From Rheum nobile (taxonomy: Eukaryota > Streptophyta > Magnoliopsida > Caryophyllales > Polygonaceae): 64,000 bases of DNA. The notes under the pieces are model-generated. The model did not search any database. It was given only the letters and a program-made list of their open reading frames with translations, and was not told the DNA's origin. The position numbers and the translations under genes were made by a program. Shown here piece after piece: positions 1 to 10,933 of this stretch (the first letter of the stretch is position 1; each line of letters begins with the position of its first letter). The stretch spans positions 5,146,001 to 5,210,000 of the forward strand of contig WOAB01000583.1 in assembly GCA_027886185.1 (NCBI GenBank). Direction: 5' to 3'.

Positions 1-965
1 AGCTGAGGAGGAGGAACACCAGAGCCCATACCACGATTACATCTGGGCTCCATTTATGTGTTCATTGAAGGCCCGTACAGCCCCGATTCTTTGCTATACC
101 ACTACACCTTACAGTGGATCTAATTGGTTGCACGGTGGAGTTTGAAGACCGCCGCAACACCAGAGGCATGTGCTTTATTGCTTTACCGCCAGTAACAACT
201 TCCGTGTCCAAGCCAACTCGGCGACGGTTGTGAGTACTTTTCTGCTTTTCCCTGTGCTTCAACTTTTTGTCTTTCATTACATTGAGGACAATGCAATGTT
301 TAAGCATGAGGGAGTGTTCTACACTTGCTAGTCGTTTGAGGAAAAAGAAAAAAAAAACGAAAAAGAAAAAAGTCAAAAATTGAAAAAGACAAAAATAAAA
401 TCTTGGGATAAGTCGAAAACCCGAAAGGACGGCTTAGGCAATAAGCAGGTGGCTTGGACCAACATTAGGCTGGGGTAATATGAGGTCAAGAGTGATGTGA
501 GTTTATGTGAGCCCATCTATTTAAAAAATGAAATGAGCGGTTTGGTGAAAACCCGAAAGGGCGCCTTGGCAAAATGAGTGAAAAGAAGAAGAGTGATTAT
601 TAGGACTCCTCATTTTCCCTGGCGTGGTGACATAAGAAGAAGTGATATAAGGAGGTTTCGGGTAGGTCACTTTGGGAGGCATAAGAAGATAGATGGATGC
701 TAGGATTAGATGGTTACTTTCACTCTATGGTGTTCGGGTTAAGCTTGAGGGAAGTACTCTGCTTTCCTTTAGGCTTGGTTGTGCGTTGTGATATATGTTT
801 TTGTGTGTTGTGTTTATTGTGTTGGTGCCTTGGAGATTCATGTTTAGGTGCAATTCTTAGTGAAGAGAGTTTTACTATGCTTCCTGAGACCTTGGGTATT
901 TCATTGGAGGAGTAGGTTTATATTAGCTTACTCGAGGACGAGCAAGGTTTAAGCATGGGGGAATT
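1..965 (+). mobile_element. Element H: 3' internal remnant of an Athila/Tat-like Ty3/gypsy retrotransposon
   Basis: This stretch has no convincing protein. It carries the non-coding signature of the region before the 3' LTR in Athila/Tat-type gypsy elements: CATTGAGGACAATG at 280-293 followed by TTTAAGCATGAGGG, and a second copy-like block at 931-962 (CTCGAGGACGAGCAAGG then TTTAAGCATGGGGG). The same arrangement is seen in reverse in element D (23283-23296). The purine-rich GCATGGGGGAATT directly before 966 fits a polypurine tract. The short ORFs at 62-376 and 697-915 look like chance. The 5' part of the element lies outside the window. Clade assignment rests on these motifs only. Confidence 0.6.
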
Positions 966-1059
966 TGATCAGCACTACTTTATAGGGTTTAACTAGGAGT
1001 TGTTACCGGTGTTTTGGGTATCATTTGGAGAGTTTAAAGCATTATTGTGGAGTATGGAG
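966..1059 (+). mobile_element. Element H: start of the 3' LTR, interrupted
   Basis: The LTR begins with TGATCAGCACTAC after the polypurine tract, comparable with the TGATAGGTGTTATTTC start of element D's LTR. It stops at 1059 where Cassandra-like sequence begins. The probable other end of this LTR is at 7571-8282, making the DNA between an insertion complex. The continuity is inferred, not proven. Confidence 0.45.
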
Positions 1060-1290
1060 TGTAATACCCCAGATTTGTAATCCTTTATAAGGATTAGAGT
1101 GCTACCCATGCCAACAAGAGCTCTTCCTTTTCCTGGTTCAAGTGAGGACAAAGAACTAAGAAGTTAAGCGTGCTAGGGCGGGAGTAGTCCTGGGATGTGT
1201 GACCTCCTGGGAAGTTCCCGGTTGGCATGGGGATAGCGTTTCTAAGGCTGTGGGCCTTACAAATGGTATCAGAGCTGACTCTGGGTTACG
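1060..1290 (+). mobile_element. Cassandra TRIM fragment: 5S-like LTR plus primer-binding site
   Basis: An LTR of about 202 bp starts TGTAATACCCC at 1060 and ends CCTTACA at 1261. It is followed by TGGTATCAGAGC (1264-1275), complementary to the 3' end of initiator tRNA-Met. Bases 1160-1221 resemble the internal promoter part of plant 5S rRNA: AGTTAAGCGTGCT, then GGGCGGGAGTAGT, then GTGACCTCCTGGGAAG. A 5S-derived LTR with a tRNA-Met primer site is the hallmark of Cassandra TRIMs. Only about 15 nt of internal DNA follow before element A's LTR, so this is a truncated copy. It is not a functional 5S gene. Confidence 0.8.
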
Positions 1291-2904
1291 AGTGGTTTCC
1301 ACGTTGTACTCCTCGCTTGAGGGTATATTAATCATGTGCATAATCGCACTTATCTTGTTTAATTCCAAAACATATATTCACGTTAAAGCTTTTATCATAT
1401 AAATATATCATCTCGATACGAGAGATATCTTGGGAATATTTCCCGAATGTTTGGCACCAGTTGTGTGCACCTCCCCTATACTCGGATAGGGGACAGTCAT
1501 GACCAGGGAAGGGTGTTAGGGCTTGGACATCCTATCCACCACTGTTATAAAGAAACGGCTAGACCTCGCAAGGTACATAGCGTTCCTACGAATACTCATT
1601 CTAACTACATTTTAAGTTCACACACACAAAATCCACACCAATACCATCATGGTAATAACATATATAATAGCGTTGTTTCTAGCAATATATACAACCTATT
1701 ATAATATCATGTTTTAATCGTATCATTTATAAAATCTGTTCCCCAAACCAAAGCAATAATTCATCCCAATTTAATTAACAATTTAAAAACAGTTGATAAT
1801 TAATGGAAACATGGAATGATATACAAGAGTGAACCACCACTTGCCTTAGTCTAGACGAACGATTGAGCGACGACGGGTTTCTGGGTTCGAAACGGGAACG
1901 GAAATCGGATTATAGATTCCTACGACAACGACCCATAACGAAACCCTAGGTTATATTCGACAATTAATAATACGAATCTAAGGAAAAATGAACGAAACCG
2001 AAAGAACGAGGGTCCCGTCCGAGACCGGATCGTCCAAGGACACGATCGCGATTGCCAAGGCAATCCGCGGTCGCGGCTTGGATTTCGCGGTCGCGGGCGT
2101 CGAGGACAGCGTTCGCGGACGACTGGACAGCGTCCGCGGTCGCGGCAGTCATGTCCGTGGTCGCGGCCTGTCTGTTCATCGCCGCGGTCGCGACAGTTCA
2201 TGTCCGCGGCCGAGAACTTCGACGACCCAAAACGGAGAAAACCTCACCGACGACGACACTAGGGGGCTTGGTTCGAGAGGGCTTCCACTCCAATCTTCCT
2301 TGCGCCTCCAAAGCACCACTCCAAGGCCACCACGACCACCGGCGAGAGCTCCGGCGACACCTCGAATATTTCGGCGAGGGCTCGAAACTCCGGCGACGAT
2401 GGAAAACGAGAGAGAGAGGGAGAGAATCTGATTTGGGTGCAAAAAACCCTCCAAATCGGTCTCTATTTATAGCCAAAGGAGGAAGGCAGCCCCGACCAGA
2501 TCGACGATGGCTCAGACGATCAACGGCGGTGCGATCGACGAGGAGGAAGACGAAGCGTCGCTGGCGTGCCTGCACTTTTCCGCGGTCGCGGAAAATTCCA
2601 GTGCCCAACGTCTATTATTCTGCGATCGCGGAAATGCTTCCGCGATCGCGAAAAAGGCATTTCCGCGTCTGTTTGCCCGGGGAAGGGTTTGGCATGGGTT
2701 TAAATCCCAGAAATTATATATTTGTACCCAAACAAATATTCTAAGCCCCGAAAATACGTCGAATGTATTTTATACCACTCAAAGAATTATTACAGAGATC
2801 AAACACGATACAGAAAATCCGAACTTCTCCGAAAGCGACACAATTACAGAACGAGGGTTGAGAAAATTACCCAAATGCCCTTACTAAAAATGAGGGATAT
2901 TACA
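1291..2904 (-). mobile_element. Element A: 3' LTR (outer end lost)
   Basis: This is the 3' LTR of a minus-strand gypsy element. It begins TGTAATATCCC at 2904, next to a polypurine tract. The outer end is missing: at about 1291 it joins the Cassandra fragment. Bases 1296-1420 match the LTR of element C near 47195-47330 (TTCCACGTTGTACT, GGGTATATTAAT) and, more weakly, the LTRs of B. The LTR contains a GC-rich hairpin cluster. Overlapping ORFs at 1988-2744 and 2176-2608 arise from the low stop-codon density of that cluster and are not called genes. Confidence 0.75.
2046..2660. repeat. GC-rich hairpin cluster inside the element A LTR
   Basis: The motif CCGCG-GT-CGCGG (5-bp stem, 2-nt loop) or close variants recur at 2065-2076, about 2085, 2134-2145, about 2161 and about 2182. 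A longer version, TTTTCCGCG-GT-CGCGGAAAA, has a perfect 9-bp stem at 2576-2595, and CGCGATCGCG occurs near 2645. This GC-rich block sits inside an otherwise AT-rich LTR. Confidence 0.75.
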
Positions 2905-2921
2905 TCACTACCTCCTTAAAA
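2905..2921 (-). promoter_or_regulatory. Element A polypurine tract
   Basis: Read on the minus strand this is TTTTAAGGAGGTAGTGA immediately before the TGTAATATCCC start of the 3' LTR. Upstream of it lies AGTTTCGGGGTCGAAACTTC, which resembles the pre-PPT sequence of Tekay/Del-type chromoviruses and is shared with element B. Confidence 0.75.
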
Positions 2922-5770
2922 GAAGTTTCGACCCCGAAACTTGGCTGGTAACAACTCGGAGATGCGACCCAATACTAAGCTACACAACCGTATAAGTTTA
3001 ACCATGTCTAACCCCTTTCACACTTTGTAAAAATTGGTGCAGACATTTCTAAGTTAAAATTTATAAGTTGGCTCAAATTACCGCTAACGTAAGGTTAGCC
3101 ATAATTTAGACCTTCCACAACCTAAGCGAATTGCTTTCACCAGACCTGCATTCTATCACATTACCTCTATGGTAATATGAGGATTATTACATTACTACCC
3201 CCTTCAAAGAGTTTCGACCCCGAAACTAGCATTGCTAAACTAAAGGGTCCGATTTCACCATAATCTTACTACCTGATCTTAATATCCTTAATCATCTCAT
3301 CCTTGTACTTGCTCCTAGGAAAATGATCCGTTTCCTCAATCATAGCACTATCTCGCATATCCTATTTCCACGTGCTACACTTGTATTAACTCGTGACTAT
3401 ATCCACAAGTCATAATTATCTTAGGATAATAGTCTCCCAAAACCATCGCAATAGACTCGCTAAACCTTAAGCATGAGAACACACATTTCTCTTTCATCTT
3501 TCTCTAAGCCTCTCTCAGAGTATATACCTTATCTTCCTTAAGTTGGTATCCTTAAATAAATTTGGTCTTCATAACCTATATCACCAAAATCGAACTATTC
3601 ATTCGATCGTGATTCCACTTACTACACTGCCTACATTCCTTACTCTCGCTAGAATCGATATGATCATCCATCAGATTACCATTGCCTTAATCAGAGTATC
3701 CATTATAATCTCCAACACAATCTCACTATTATGCCTTATTCATCGTAAAGACCTTGATGTCCTCAAACAGAAGAATACAATATTTTTCTACTAACTTCCT
3801 TTCGATGATCCGATCCTCAAGTACATACATAGAATTCAACTATACCTCAACTTAGTATCTCCACTTGTCATATAGACCTTACTCCTTACATACACGGCTC
3901 ACCTATTACATTGGTTACCTTAATTACATTTGGCCCTTGTGCCATATCTTAACTCAAAATCTTTACGCATGTGATCCTACAATTAACCACACCACATCCT
4001 ATGTCTGATTATCTCAACATGATCTAATAATCCATTCCACAAGATTATACTCTCGTTTTACCAAAACGTTCCATACGATCACCTTAATAGACATGGGTCA
4101 CATTTTCCTCAAGTTCACTTGGTATCGTCCACATACTTACTTTATGTCATACTATTGATCTTCAAAAATCATAACGAACTTTTACCGGTTGAGTTTGTTA
4201 TTCATCCATAAATCCTTAAACAACCAGTTGTCCTCATACGATTTATTATCCCAAATCAAGTACCCTTTTGCTTTACTGATATTTATTGTTTACTCAAGAC
4301 TAACTTAACGTATTCCATTATTCAATCTCTAACTTAAACCTTTAAGGTTCCTCAATTTATTTACTCAAACATACCATATCGATGAACGATGCCTTGCCAT
4401 CAAAATCAATCACTTTACGTCCTAATCCTTCAATGGGTATCTAGGAGTAACATTTGTTACCTTACTCCTTAAACGTACATATGACAATTTCCCATGCCAC
4501 ATCCTTTTGTTTATCAAAATCCTCCGAATAACTATGCCCTACACCATAACCTTTCACTTCCAAGTGGGCTTTCTCCCAATACAATCGTTCACAACTTAAT
4601 TTTCCAAAAAGTGCTATATCATCGGCCTTATAGACGTCACACTCTCTTAAAATCCACGTTACAAACCTTGTAAATCTCCAGATATCATAACTCCATATCC
4701 CTTGAAGGTACAATTCACTGATTCAGTTGCTTGGCCCAATTAAATTTGGCCTTAAAGCTCACTTCCAACTCAAACCTCTAGTTTCCTCAAAACAAGATCG
4801 TGATAAATCGATTAGCACAGTTGTGGCTAATCACTTTATTTTCCTAGACGTGACACCAAATCACCTTAAAAGACATCGATCACTCTCTATCCAATCCTTA
4901 TGTCGTTTCTCTTAAGAAAACCCCATAACGAAACCTCAGATAAATCTTCCAAAATAATACCTATGGTCTCACACCCTTAGCCTTTCTGAAAGTTTTAACC
5001 CTCTGGCTCACAATGAACATATACCCACTTACACATTCCATAATTACACCCTTGGGTCCTAAGGTTTACTCAAGGTCGTAATAGAGTACGATCTGTTTAG
5101 AGAAACTGGATTCCCTATGAACTATCTCTTATAAACATTTATTCTCTTCTCAGCAATCTATCCACATAGACGACTACAGTATGACCTCACAACCAGACAT
5201 TCTGAACTTTCTATAGTTCATTCTTACGTATCTTTACCAGAAAAACAAATGTTTAGGGTACACATATGAGAAGAAAACTCTTAATCCCATAGAGCATTAA
5301 CCACGTACATTTGTTTCCTTTACATTAAGGAATTTTGGTAAAACTCAACTCACGAGATAACGCCCGTCCGCTCAACGAAGGGATTAATTAATGTCATACC
5401 GATGTGACATTACTCCAAGAATAAAGAGAGATTCTTAAGAATGGATCTAGGAACTCAGTAATAGAGTCGCCCCTGGTGTTTAACCATGTAGGGAACGAAC
5501 ACCAAGGCTCCATACGTTACCCCTCCTTTGTGAGTCCTGACAGCCCTTATCCACACGTGACATAACTGTTTTTGGCACTCACGGAGTCTCGTATGAACGA
5601 ACAATTTGTAATAGTAACGAATTTAGTAATTTCCGGAACAAGGAAACACTTCTTTATTATTCGAAACATTACATAAAACAACTGATAGAAAGTCGAATAG
5701 ACAGATTACTAAACTATGGAGACTATCGACACGAGTCATCGCTCCTTATTCTAAAAAGCCTTACAAAATA
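2922..5770 (-). mobile_element. Element A: non-coding internal spacer between gag and PPT
   Basis: This 2.85-kb stretch has no long ORF and no recognisable protease, reverse transcriptase, RNase H or integrase motif in any frame. The part at about 5250-5760 matches the spacer that follows gag in element B (35200-35760) and part of element C (45620-45800). The rest is AT-rich and unassigned. Small ORFs at 3543-3794 and 4462-4713 have no family features. Confidence 0.6.
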
Positions 5771-6565
5771 CTACCATTCGTACAAAGCTTCCCTTCCTTC
5801 GGGGTGACGTATCACAATGAGTCGTTGCTCTTGACCCGAAGATTCCATAGGCGCTTTGCCTTTATCACGAGTAGCAGACTGCCCCAGAATAGATACTTTC
5901 GCCCCTGGGTTCTGTCCACTTCCAACTTTTGAGGCCTGATTTGCTTGAGTTGGCCTTAGGCCCTTCTTCCTACAATATGCCTTCATGTGGCCTTCCCTCC
6001 CACATTTGTAACATACTCGCTTCATCTTTTGGCAACTAGGGCTCTTGTGCCCAGCCTTACCACAGTTGTGGCATTGAATCACGCCGTTACTCCGGTCTGA
6101 GCCTTTGGCGGAACCATACTGAGTCGCCTTGGTCTTAGTATGACCAGATTTCTCGAACTTGGTGGGCGACACCGGCCGCTTAAACGAGCCAGCCCTGCGA
6201 TTCTGTTGCCCACTCTTTGCCTTAATATGTGCCTCCACACTAGCTGCGACTTGAGATAAGGGGGCCTCTTGGACTTGCGGTATCACCTGGGCCATTAATA
6301 CTTCGACCACTAGCCCCACTATCTGTCCAATGGTCGCCGTACTTAGCACGATTGGGGCAGGAGGTGGAACTTCCCTTGCAGCTTGGGGGTCCTCTTGTCC
6401 CTGATAAACATCCTGCCGCAGGGTCGGGTCACTATTATGTGAGCCAGATCCCGCATCTTCCCCTTGTGGAGTAGCACTTCTCAGCCGAATTCGAGAATCG
6501 TTGCTAGGACTTTCGTTAGCTGCTTGGTTGGTGGATCGGGTGTCCATCACCTGTTGATGAACCAT
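5771..6565 (-). CDS. Element A gag: nucleocapsid-type protein lacking the capsid region
   Basis: The 264-residue ORF encodes a gypsy gag-type protein that would package the element's RNA in cytoplasmic particles. Two CCHC zinc knuckles are intact: CHNCGKAGHKSPSC and CYKCGREGHMKAYC (about residues 160-200), each fitting CX2CX4HX4C. The basic, low-complexity N-terminus (MDTRSTNQ after an upstream Met) matches the start of B's gag. Compared with B, which has about 440 codons across one stop, roughly 180 residues between the N-terminus and the zinc knuckles are missing. The reading frame is kept, so this looks like an in-frame deletion of the capsid domain. There is no pol downstream. The start at 6565 was chosen because B starts similarly. 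Confidence 0.8.
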   Translation of the reverse strand: MVHQQVMDTRSTNQAANESPSNDSRIRLRSATPQGEDAGSGSHNSDPTLRQDVYQGQEDPQAAREVPPPAPIVLSTATIGQIVGLVVEVLMAQVIPQVQEAPLSQVAASVEAHIKAKSGQQNRRAGSFKRPVSPTKFEKSGHTKTKATQYGSAKGSDRSNGVIQCHNCGKAGHKSPSCQKMKRVCYKCGREGHMKAYCRKKGLRPTQANQASKVGSGQNPGAKVSILGQSATRDKGKAPMESSGQEQRLIVIRHPEGREALYEW

Positions 6566-7220
6566 AACGTTAGTTTAGAACTTTTCCAACTTGTACATGA
6601 CACTAAGCCAATTACGTTATGATACGAATTATAAGGGTCCAAACTAATAACTTTATATCAGTCTGACTGGTCCACCACCATTATTCGCAGAAATGACCTT
6701 CTTCTCTTCTTGAAAGTAGGAACTCTATGAGAAATGTCAACCTTTAAATGACATTAAACCTAAGGAGAAACGATATTCCTAAGAACGGATCTAGGGAATA
6801 AGTAACAACTTGAATCTTGCAGAAGTTTGAAAATCACTTATTATAAAACTTCATACTTTCAAACTTCATACTTTATACTACTAACCCTTTTATATAAAAA
6901 TAATTATTATAAATTTAGTTTCTCAACCAGTGATATGATTACCACAAACTTTTACCAAGACCAAAATCACACTTTTAAGTTACAATCATAAAGTTAATTT
7001 AATCGCTTATAACACGACATTTTATAAATCAATTATAAATAGCTTTTGAAGTTCAAATAGCTAAATCGTTATTTTAAATTCCAAGGAGTAAATAAAACTT
7101 TTAAATCCAACAGTTAAATCCTCAAAATTCTTTTTAATAGAAAATAGGTTGAAAATAGTTTCGAAATTATTTTTCGAAAATTCTCAAACCTAACAATAGG
7201 CCAAGAATTTAAAAACCGTT
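6566..7220 (-). mobile_element. Element A: untranslated leader
   Basis: AT-rich DNA between the primer-binding site and gag. It aligns with the leader of B (about 37110-37625) and C (about 45800-46430), for example AATTCTCAAACCTAACAATA near 7180. At about 6772-6815 it holds a block (CTAAGAACGGATCTAGG) that recurs on the other side of gag at about 5428-5465. No gene is seen. Confidence 0.65.
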
Positions 7221-7232
7221 GCTCTAATACCA
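7221..7232 (-). promoter_or_regulatory. Element A primer-binding site
   Basis: On the minus strand this reads TGGTATTAGAGC, one mismatch from TGGTATCAGAGC, the complement of the initiator tRNA-Met 3' end. It lies 4 nt inside the 5' LTR end. Confidence 0.8.
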
Positions 7233-7236
7233 TAAC

Positions 7237-7570
7237 TGTAACACCCCCGACTTATTGTCGGAAATGCCACACGCCAGTGACGTCAGACGTTGTTGTCCGA
7301 TGCTACCCAAGGCTTTAATCGAAACAATTAATCTTAAATAAACGTAATAAACAATGAAAGGTTAAACATCGGAAGACATTTTTAAATGAAACTCGACCAT
7401 TCTTATTAGAAGATCTCTCATCAAACGAGAGTAGTGTTTTTACAACAGAGTGAATTACAGCGGAAGACTTTAAATTACACAGCGGAAGACTTTAAGAATA
7501 AACCCATTACATGACTAGGTTATAAAAATACATTTTAAAAATCCATTCTACGTTCAGTTTTTCCCTTTGA
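7237..7570 (-). mobile_element. Element A: 5' LTR remnant
   Basis: Read on the plus strand it starts TGTAACACCCCCGAC at 7237. It aligns with the LTR ends at 32215, 37647 and 46452 (shared GCCAGTGACGTCAGAC-like block, then repeated GCGGAAGACTTTAA). After about 330 bp the similarity stops near 7570, where Athila/Tat-like LTR sequence takes over, so most of this LTR is deleted. Confidence 0.7.
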
Positions 7571-8282
7571 GTTTTTGTTTTCAAGACTATGAAGAACTAA
7601 GCACCCTTTGCTTAGTCCGACAATTGAAGCCTTCATTTGATATATGATTGTGAGATTATAATTCTATTCCTATTCCTTTTGATTATATCTTTTCTCTTGA
7701 ACTTATTCCTATTGATTCTTATTAATTTGACTGGATTGATCACCTAGTTGATATTAGTAATTGTCTATTGCTAGGGTTTGGATATTTCGAGTTGAAATCC
7801 CTTATCTGGTGTAGCAAACATGATATTCTAGGACTAATTGGACTAGTTTATTATGAAAGAGAATTGATTATGTGTTAAATGCTGCGAGTTGTGGTGTTGC
7901 ATGTATCCTGGTTAATTCCTATGCTTCCTGCTGCTATTGTTCTAAATCTTGATAGTTTCTCGTGCGTTCGATAGTAAGGGTTATCAGGACTAGTTGGACT
8001 GGTAACTATTTCAGAATAGGGACATGAATATTCATAGGAAGGAATAGAGATAATCTAGGATCAATCAATCAAATGAATGGTGGATATTTGTCTGGCTAAG
8101 TACTTTTTCCCAATTGATTACAACCTTTGTTTTGATTTACTTTGTTTACTTGCAAACAACCAACAAACCCCCTTTTTGTCACTTTAGCATACTAATTTGC
8201 ACTAAGAAAGATAATTCCTCCCCGTGGGATTCGACCCTTGCTTGCCTATTCTACTAAGTCAGGTTTTTAAGGATTATTTTGT
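7571..8282 (+). mobile_element. Probable 3' part of an Athila/Tat-like LTR (element H or a relative)
   Basis: There is no ORF. The sequence CCCCGTGGGATTCGACCC at about 8221-8238, then TTGCTTGCCTATTCTACTAAGT, resembles the 3' portion of Athila/Tat LTRs. The complementary form in D near 21355 reads GGGTCGAACCCACATGGAAG. The region ends at AGGTGTCACGACA where Cassandra begins. It may be the continuation of the LTR broken at 1059. Confidence 0.5.
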
Positions 8283-8790
8283 TTAGGTGTCACGACAACC
8301 CTTATCAGAGTGCTACTCATGTCAACAAGAGTTTTTCCTTTTCAGGATTCAAGTGAGGACAAAGAACTCTAAAATTAAGTGTGCTAGGGCGGGAGTAGTA
8401 CCAGGATGGGTGACCTCCTGGGAAGTTCTTGGGTTGGCATGTGATAGCGCTTCTAAGGCCTCAGGCCTTACAAATTGTATCAGAGCCGACTCTGGATTAT
8501 GAGTGGACTTGGCCTGAAAGGCGGTCACTCGACCCTAAGGGTGGTCTTTGGGCTTGACGAGGTCGTCAAGGGTTTAAGTGTGTGTGATTGTAATACCACA
8601 TATTTGTAATCCTTTATCAGGATTAGAGTGCTACCCATGTCAACAAGAGCTCTTCCTTTTTAGGGTTCAAGTGAGGACAAAAAACTCTGAAGTTAAGCGT
8701 GCTAGGGCGGGAGTAGTATCAGGATGGGTGACCTCCTGTAAAGTTCCCGGGTTGGCATGGGATAGCGCTTCTAAGGTCTCGAGCCTTATA
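8283..8790 (+). mobile_element. Cassandra TRIM copy: two 5S-like LTRs with short internal region
   Basis: Two direct copies of the 5S-like LTR are present. The left one (about 8288-8472) has an altered first 20-30 bp. The right one (8589-8790) starts TGTAATACCAC and ends CCTTATA. Between them lie a primer-binding site (TTGTATCAGAGC, 8475-8486, one mismatch) and only about 100 nt of non-coding DNA. Both LTRs keep 5S-like promoter parts (GTTAAGCGTGCTAGGGCGG and GGATGGGTGACCTCC at about 8690-8740). TRIMs encode no protein and depend on other elements. The ORFs over these LTRs are artefacts. Confidence 0.8.
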
Positions 8791-8912
8791 AGACAATATC
8801 AAATAACAATTTGAGTCAAGTATATAACATAATGCATGTGTAGATTGTTTTGAATCAAGTATTAAAATTAATAAAATTCACATTTGTAAGCTAATTGAAG
8901 TATATACACAAG

Positions 8913-10228
8913 TAGACCTGGCAATCGGGTCGGGCGGGTGGGTTCGGGTTTGAGTACTCTCGGGTTCTGGTATATTTCGGGTCGGGTCATTTCGGGTCTA
9001 AAATTTATCGGGTCAAACCAGGTCGGGTTATTACGGGTTTATTGTCGGTTCGGGTCAACTCAATGGGTCGAGTTATGCAATTTTTTTCTGCTTTTTTTTA
9101 ATTTAATTTGTGTTAATTTACGAAATATTTATATTAAGTTTTTTTTCGCATGGCTATCTATAGTTCAATTTTAATCCCGATAAAAATAATGTTATCATAA
9201 TGCCTTAACTATTAATTTTAACACTATATATTATAGTCTAAATTAACAATAATCTGCACAAATCTAGCTTTATGTATGTTGTATGCACAAATTAAACAAT
9301 AATCTGCACAAATTAAACAATAATAGTGCCAATTCCTGCATAAACCATTGTTAATTAGCTTTTGATTTAAATTTCGGATGAACAATTATCTGCACAAATT
9401 AAACAAGAAATCGTGCCAATTAAACAATAACTCTCTGGCTACTGTACCAACAATGAATCAAGGATGAAACAACAACTAATTCAAGAGAACACGCAGAAAA
9501 TTGGGACCCCTAAATCACTTGCTTAAATCATCTACAGAATTTAAAAATGCACAAAACATTGCACAATCTAACATGCAAAGAAGAATCAATGATGAAATAA
9601 TCTAGCGCTTGAAGCGGTGAGGATTAAAAAAAAAGAATCAATGTAAGGCAAATAAACTTGAAATCTTAATCTCCAAATCAAGAAAACCGGGAAAGAAATA
9701 AAAAAACGAACCTTGAAGTGGTGAGGATTAGCAGAAATGGGGACAAGCGGAGCCGTATCAGAGATGAAGAGACAAACAGGGTGTTCGAACCCGACACCGA
9801 CTGTAAACGGACAACCGGTGAAGGGAGTTATCACGACCGCTGGAGGTGCAAAGATGATAGTGGCGTGGTGGATCGGCGACGATGAGCGAGTGAGCGGTAT
9901 GAGGCGAGGAGAGGCGCAACCGCACAAGGCTTGAGGCGAGGAGAGGAGAGGAGTTGCGCAATGCAGGGTTGAAGTTCTGAAATAATAAACCCTAAAATTT
10001 CCCCGGGTGAGTGTTTTTTTTAGTGAGCGGTAATTTTTTTTCATTTTTCCGCCTTTTTTTTGGACCCGTCGGGTTGACTCGACCCGACCCGTTTTTGACC
10101 CGAAAATTTTCCGGGTTATCGGGTTTGCTTGAAAACGGGTTTCGGGTTCAACTTTACGGGTTATGACCCATAAAAATTCGGTCGTAACGGGTCGAGTTAC
10201 CGGGTCGGGTCATATTTTGCCAGGTCTA
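8913..10228. mobile_element. hAT-type non-autonomous element with CGGGTCGGG subterminal motifs
   Basis: Terminal inverted repeats TAGACCTGGCAA...TTGCCAGGTCTA are flanked by 8-bp near-duplications (TACACAAG at 8905-8912, TACACAAC at 10229-10236; 7 of 8 match), the hAT length. The ends carry many CGGGTCGGG/CGGGTTC motifs in opposite orientations (8929-9070 and 10060-10215), as expected of transposase-binding subterminal repeats. No transposase is encoded. The GC-rich inner part at 9590-10044 has overlapping ORFs without recognisable domains and could be captured DNA. Confidence 0.8.
9245..9430. repeat. Short AT-rich tandem motif inside the hAT element
   Basis: The phrase AATCTGCACAAATTAAACAA recurs with variation at about 9249, 9300 and 9380, separated by short unique DNA. 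It is an imperfect minisatellite within the 8913-10228 element. Confidence 0.6.
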
Positions 10229-10624
10229 TACACAACCCCTCTAATTGGCAAGTCTTAACTGCATTTTACATCATTTAAAAAGCATGAGTTATTACTAATG
10301 TCAAGTTATTACCAATATAGATCTCAAAAGGTACAGATTTGGTCACTAAAGAAAAAAAGCTAGCACACATTTGCTGGGTGATTTCTCTACGCCCATATTC
10401 AAATCAGTCAGAAAGAGATTCTAGCTACAACAATAAGAAACACTTCAAAAATATTTCAAGTTTTAGCACACGGGTCTGTATCATACAGACAAAACTCTAA
10501 TTGGGCTTTCAGTTTTCCATGAAACACTAGAGAATATGTTGAGCAACAAAAAGGATCTTCCTTGCAAAGGGCCAAAAGGAATGACAGTAGAACATGACAA
10601 ACACGTTCTTCCAATAATAATATA

Positions 10625-10933
10625 GTGTCTGGTTATATATACATTCAATTGGATCACGTAACAAAACCACAACAACAATACCTGGAATTCAAGAAAAACA
10701 CTTTGAAAGGTAATGTGAAAAGAATAAGGTCTTCAAACACCATATCAAGTTCAGCCACTTCTGCTCCATTCTGGAGTGCCAACCTGGTCGTCTACCTCTT
10801 TAGTTGTATAGCTATTGTTATGGGCATCATTACTACTGCATTAGTACTTATCCTCAATTGTTGTCACATAGAAAACTTGAAAAAACAAAAACTTGAACAC
10901 ATGTTGTTTTCTAATTGCAAAAGCACCAAATAA
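10625..10933 (+). CDS. Possible GLUTAMINE DUMPER-like membrane protein fragment
   Basis: The 102-residue ORF has one predicted membrane segment (about residues 56-80), preceded by FWSANLVVYLF and ending LVLILNC. Plant GLUTAMINE DUMPER proteins are small, have one membrane span and a pattern of Trp-Ser, then Tyr-Leu-Phe, then Ala-Leu-x-x-Leu-Ile-Leu-x-Cys. Those residues are visible here in the right order. The N-terminus is not family-like and the C-terminal part past the membrane segment is short and lysine-rich. It could be a fragment or chance similarity. No promoter or partner genes are recognised. Confidence 0.3.
   Translation: MSGYIYIQLDHVTKPQQQYLEFKKNTLKGNVKRIRSSNTISSSATSAPFWSANLVVYLFSCIAIVMGIITTALVLILNCCHIENLKKQKLEHMLFSNCKSTK

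Noticed and set aside
1160..1221. Functional 5S rRNA gene
   Set aside because: Only the inner promoter-like part matches 5S, the ends differ, and it lies within an LTR followed by a tRNA-Met primer site, so Cassandra explains it.
1988..2744. Long arginine-rich ORFs in the GC-rich part of element A's LTR
   Set aside because: Overlapping frames on both strands and no homologous domain; caused by GC-rich repeats.
2922..5770. Hidden pol genes in element A's long spacer
   Set aside because: No protease, RT, RNase H or integrase motif in any frame, and B shows that the family lacks pol at this place.
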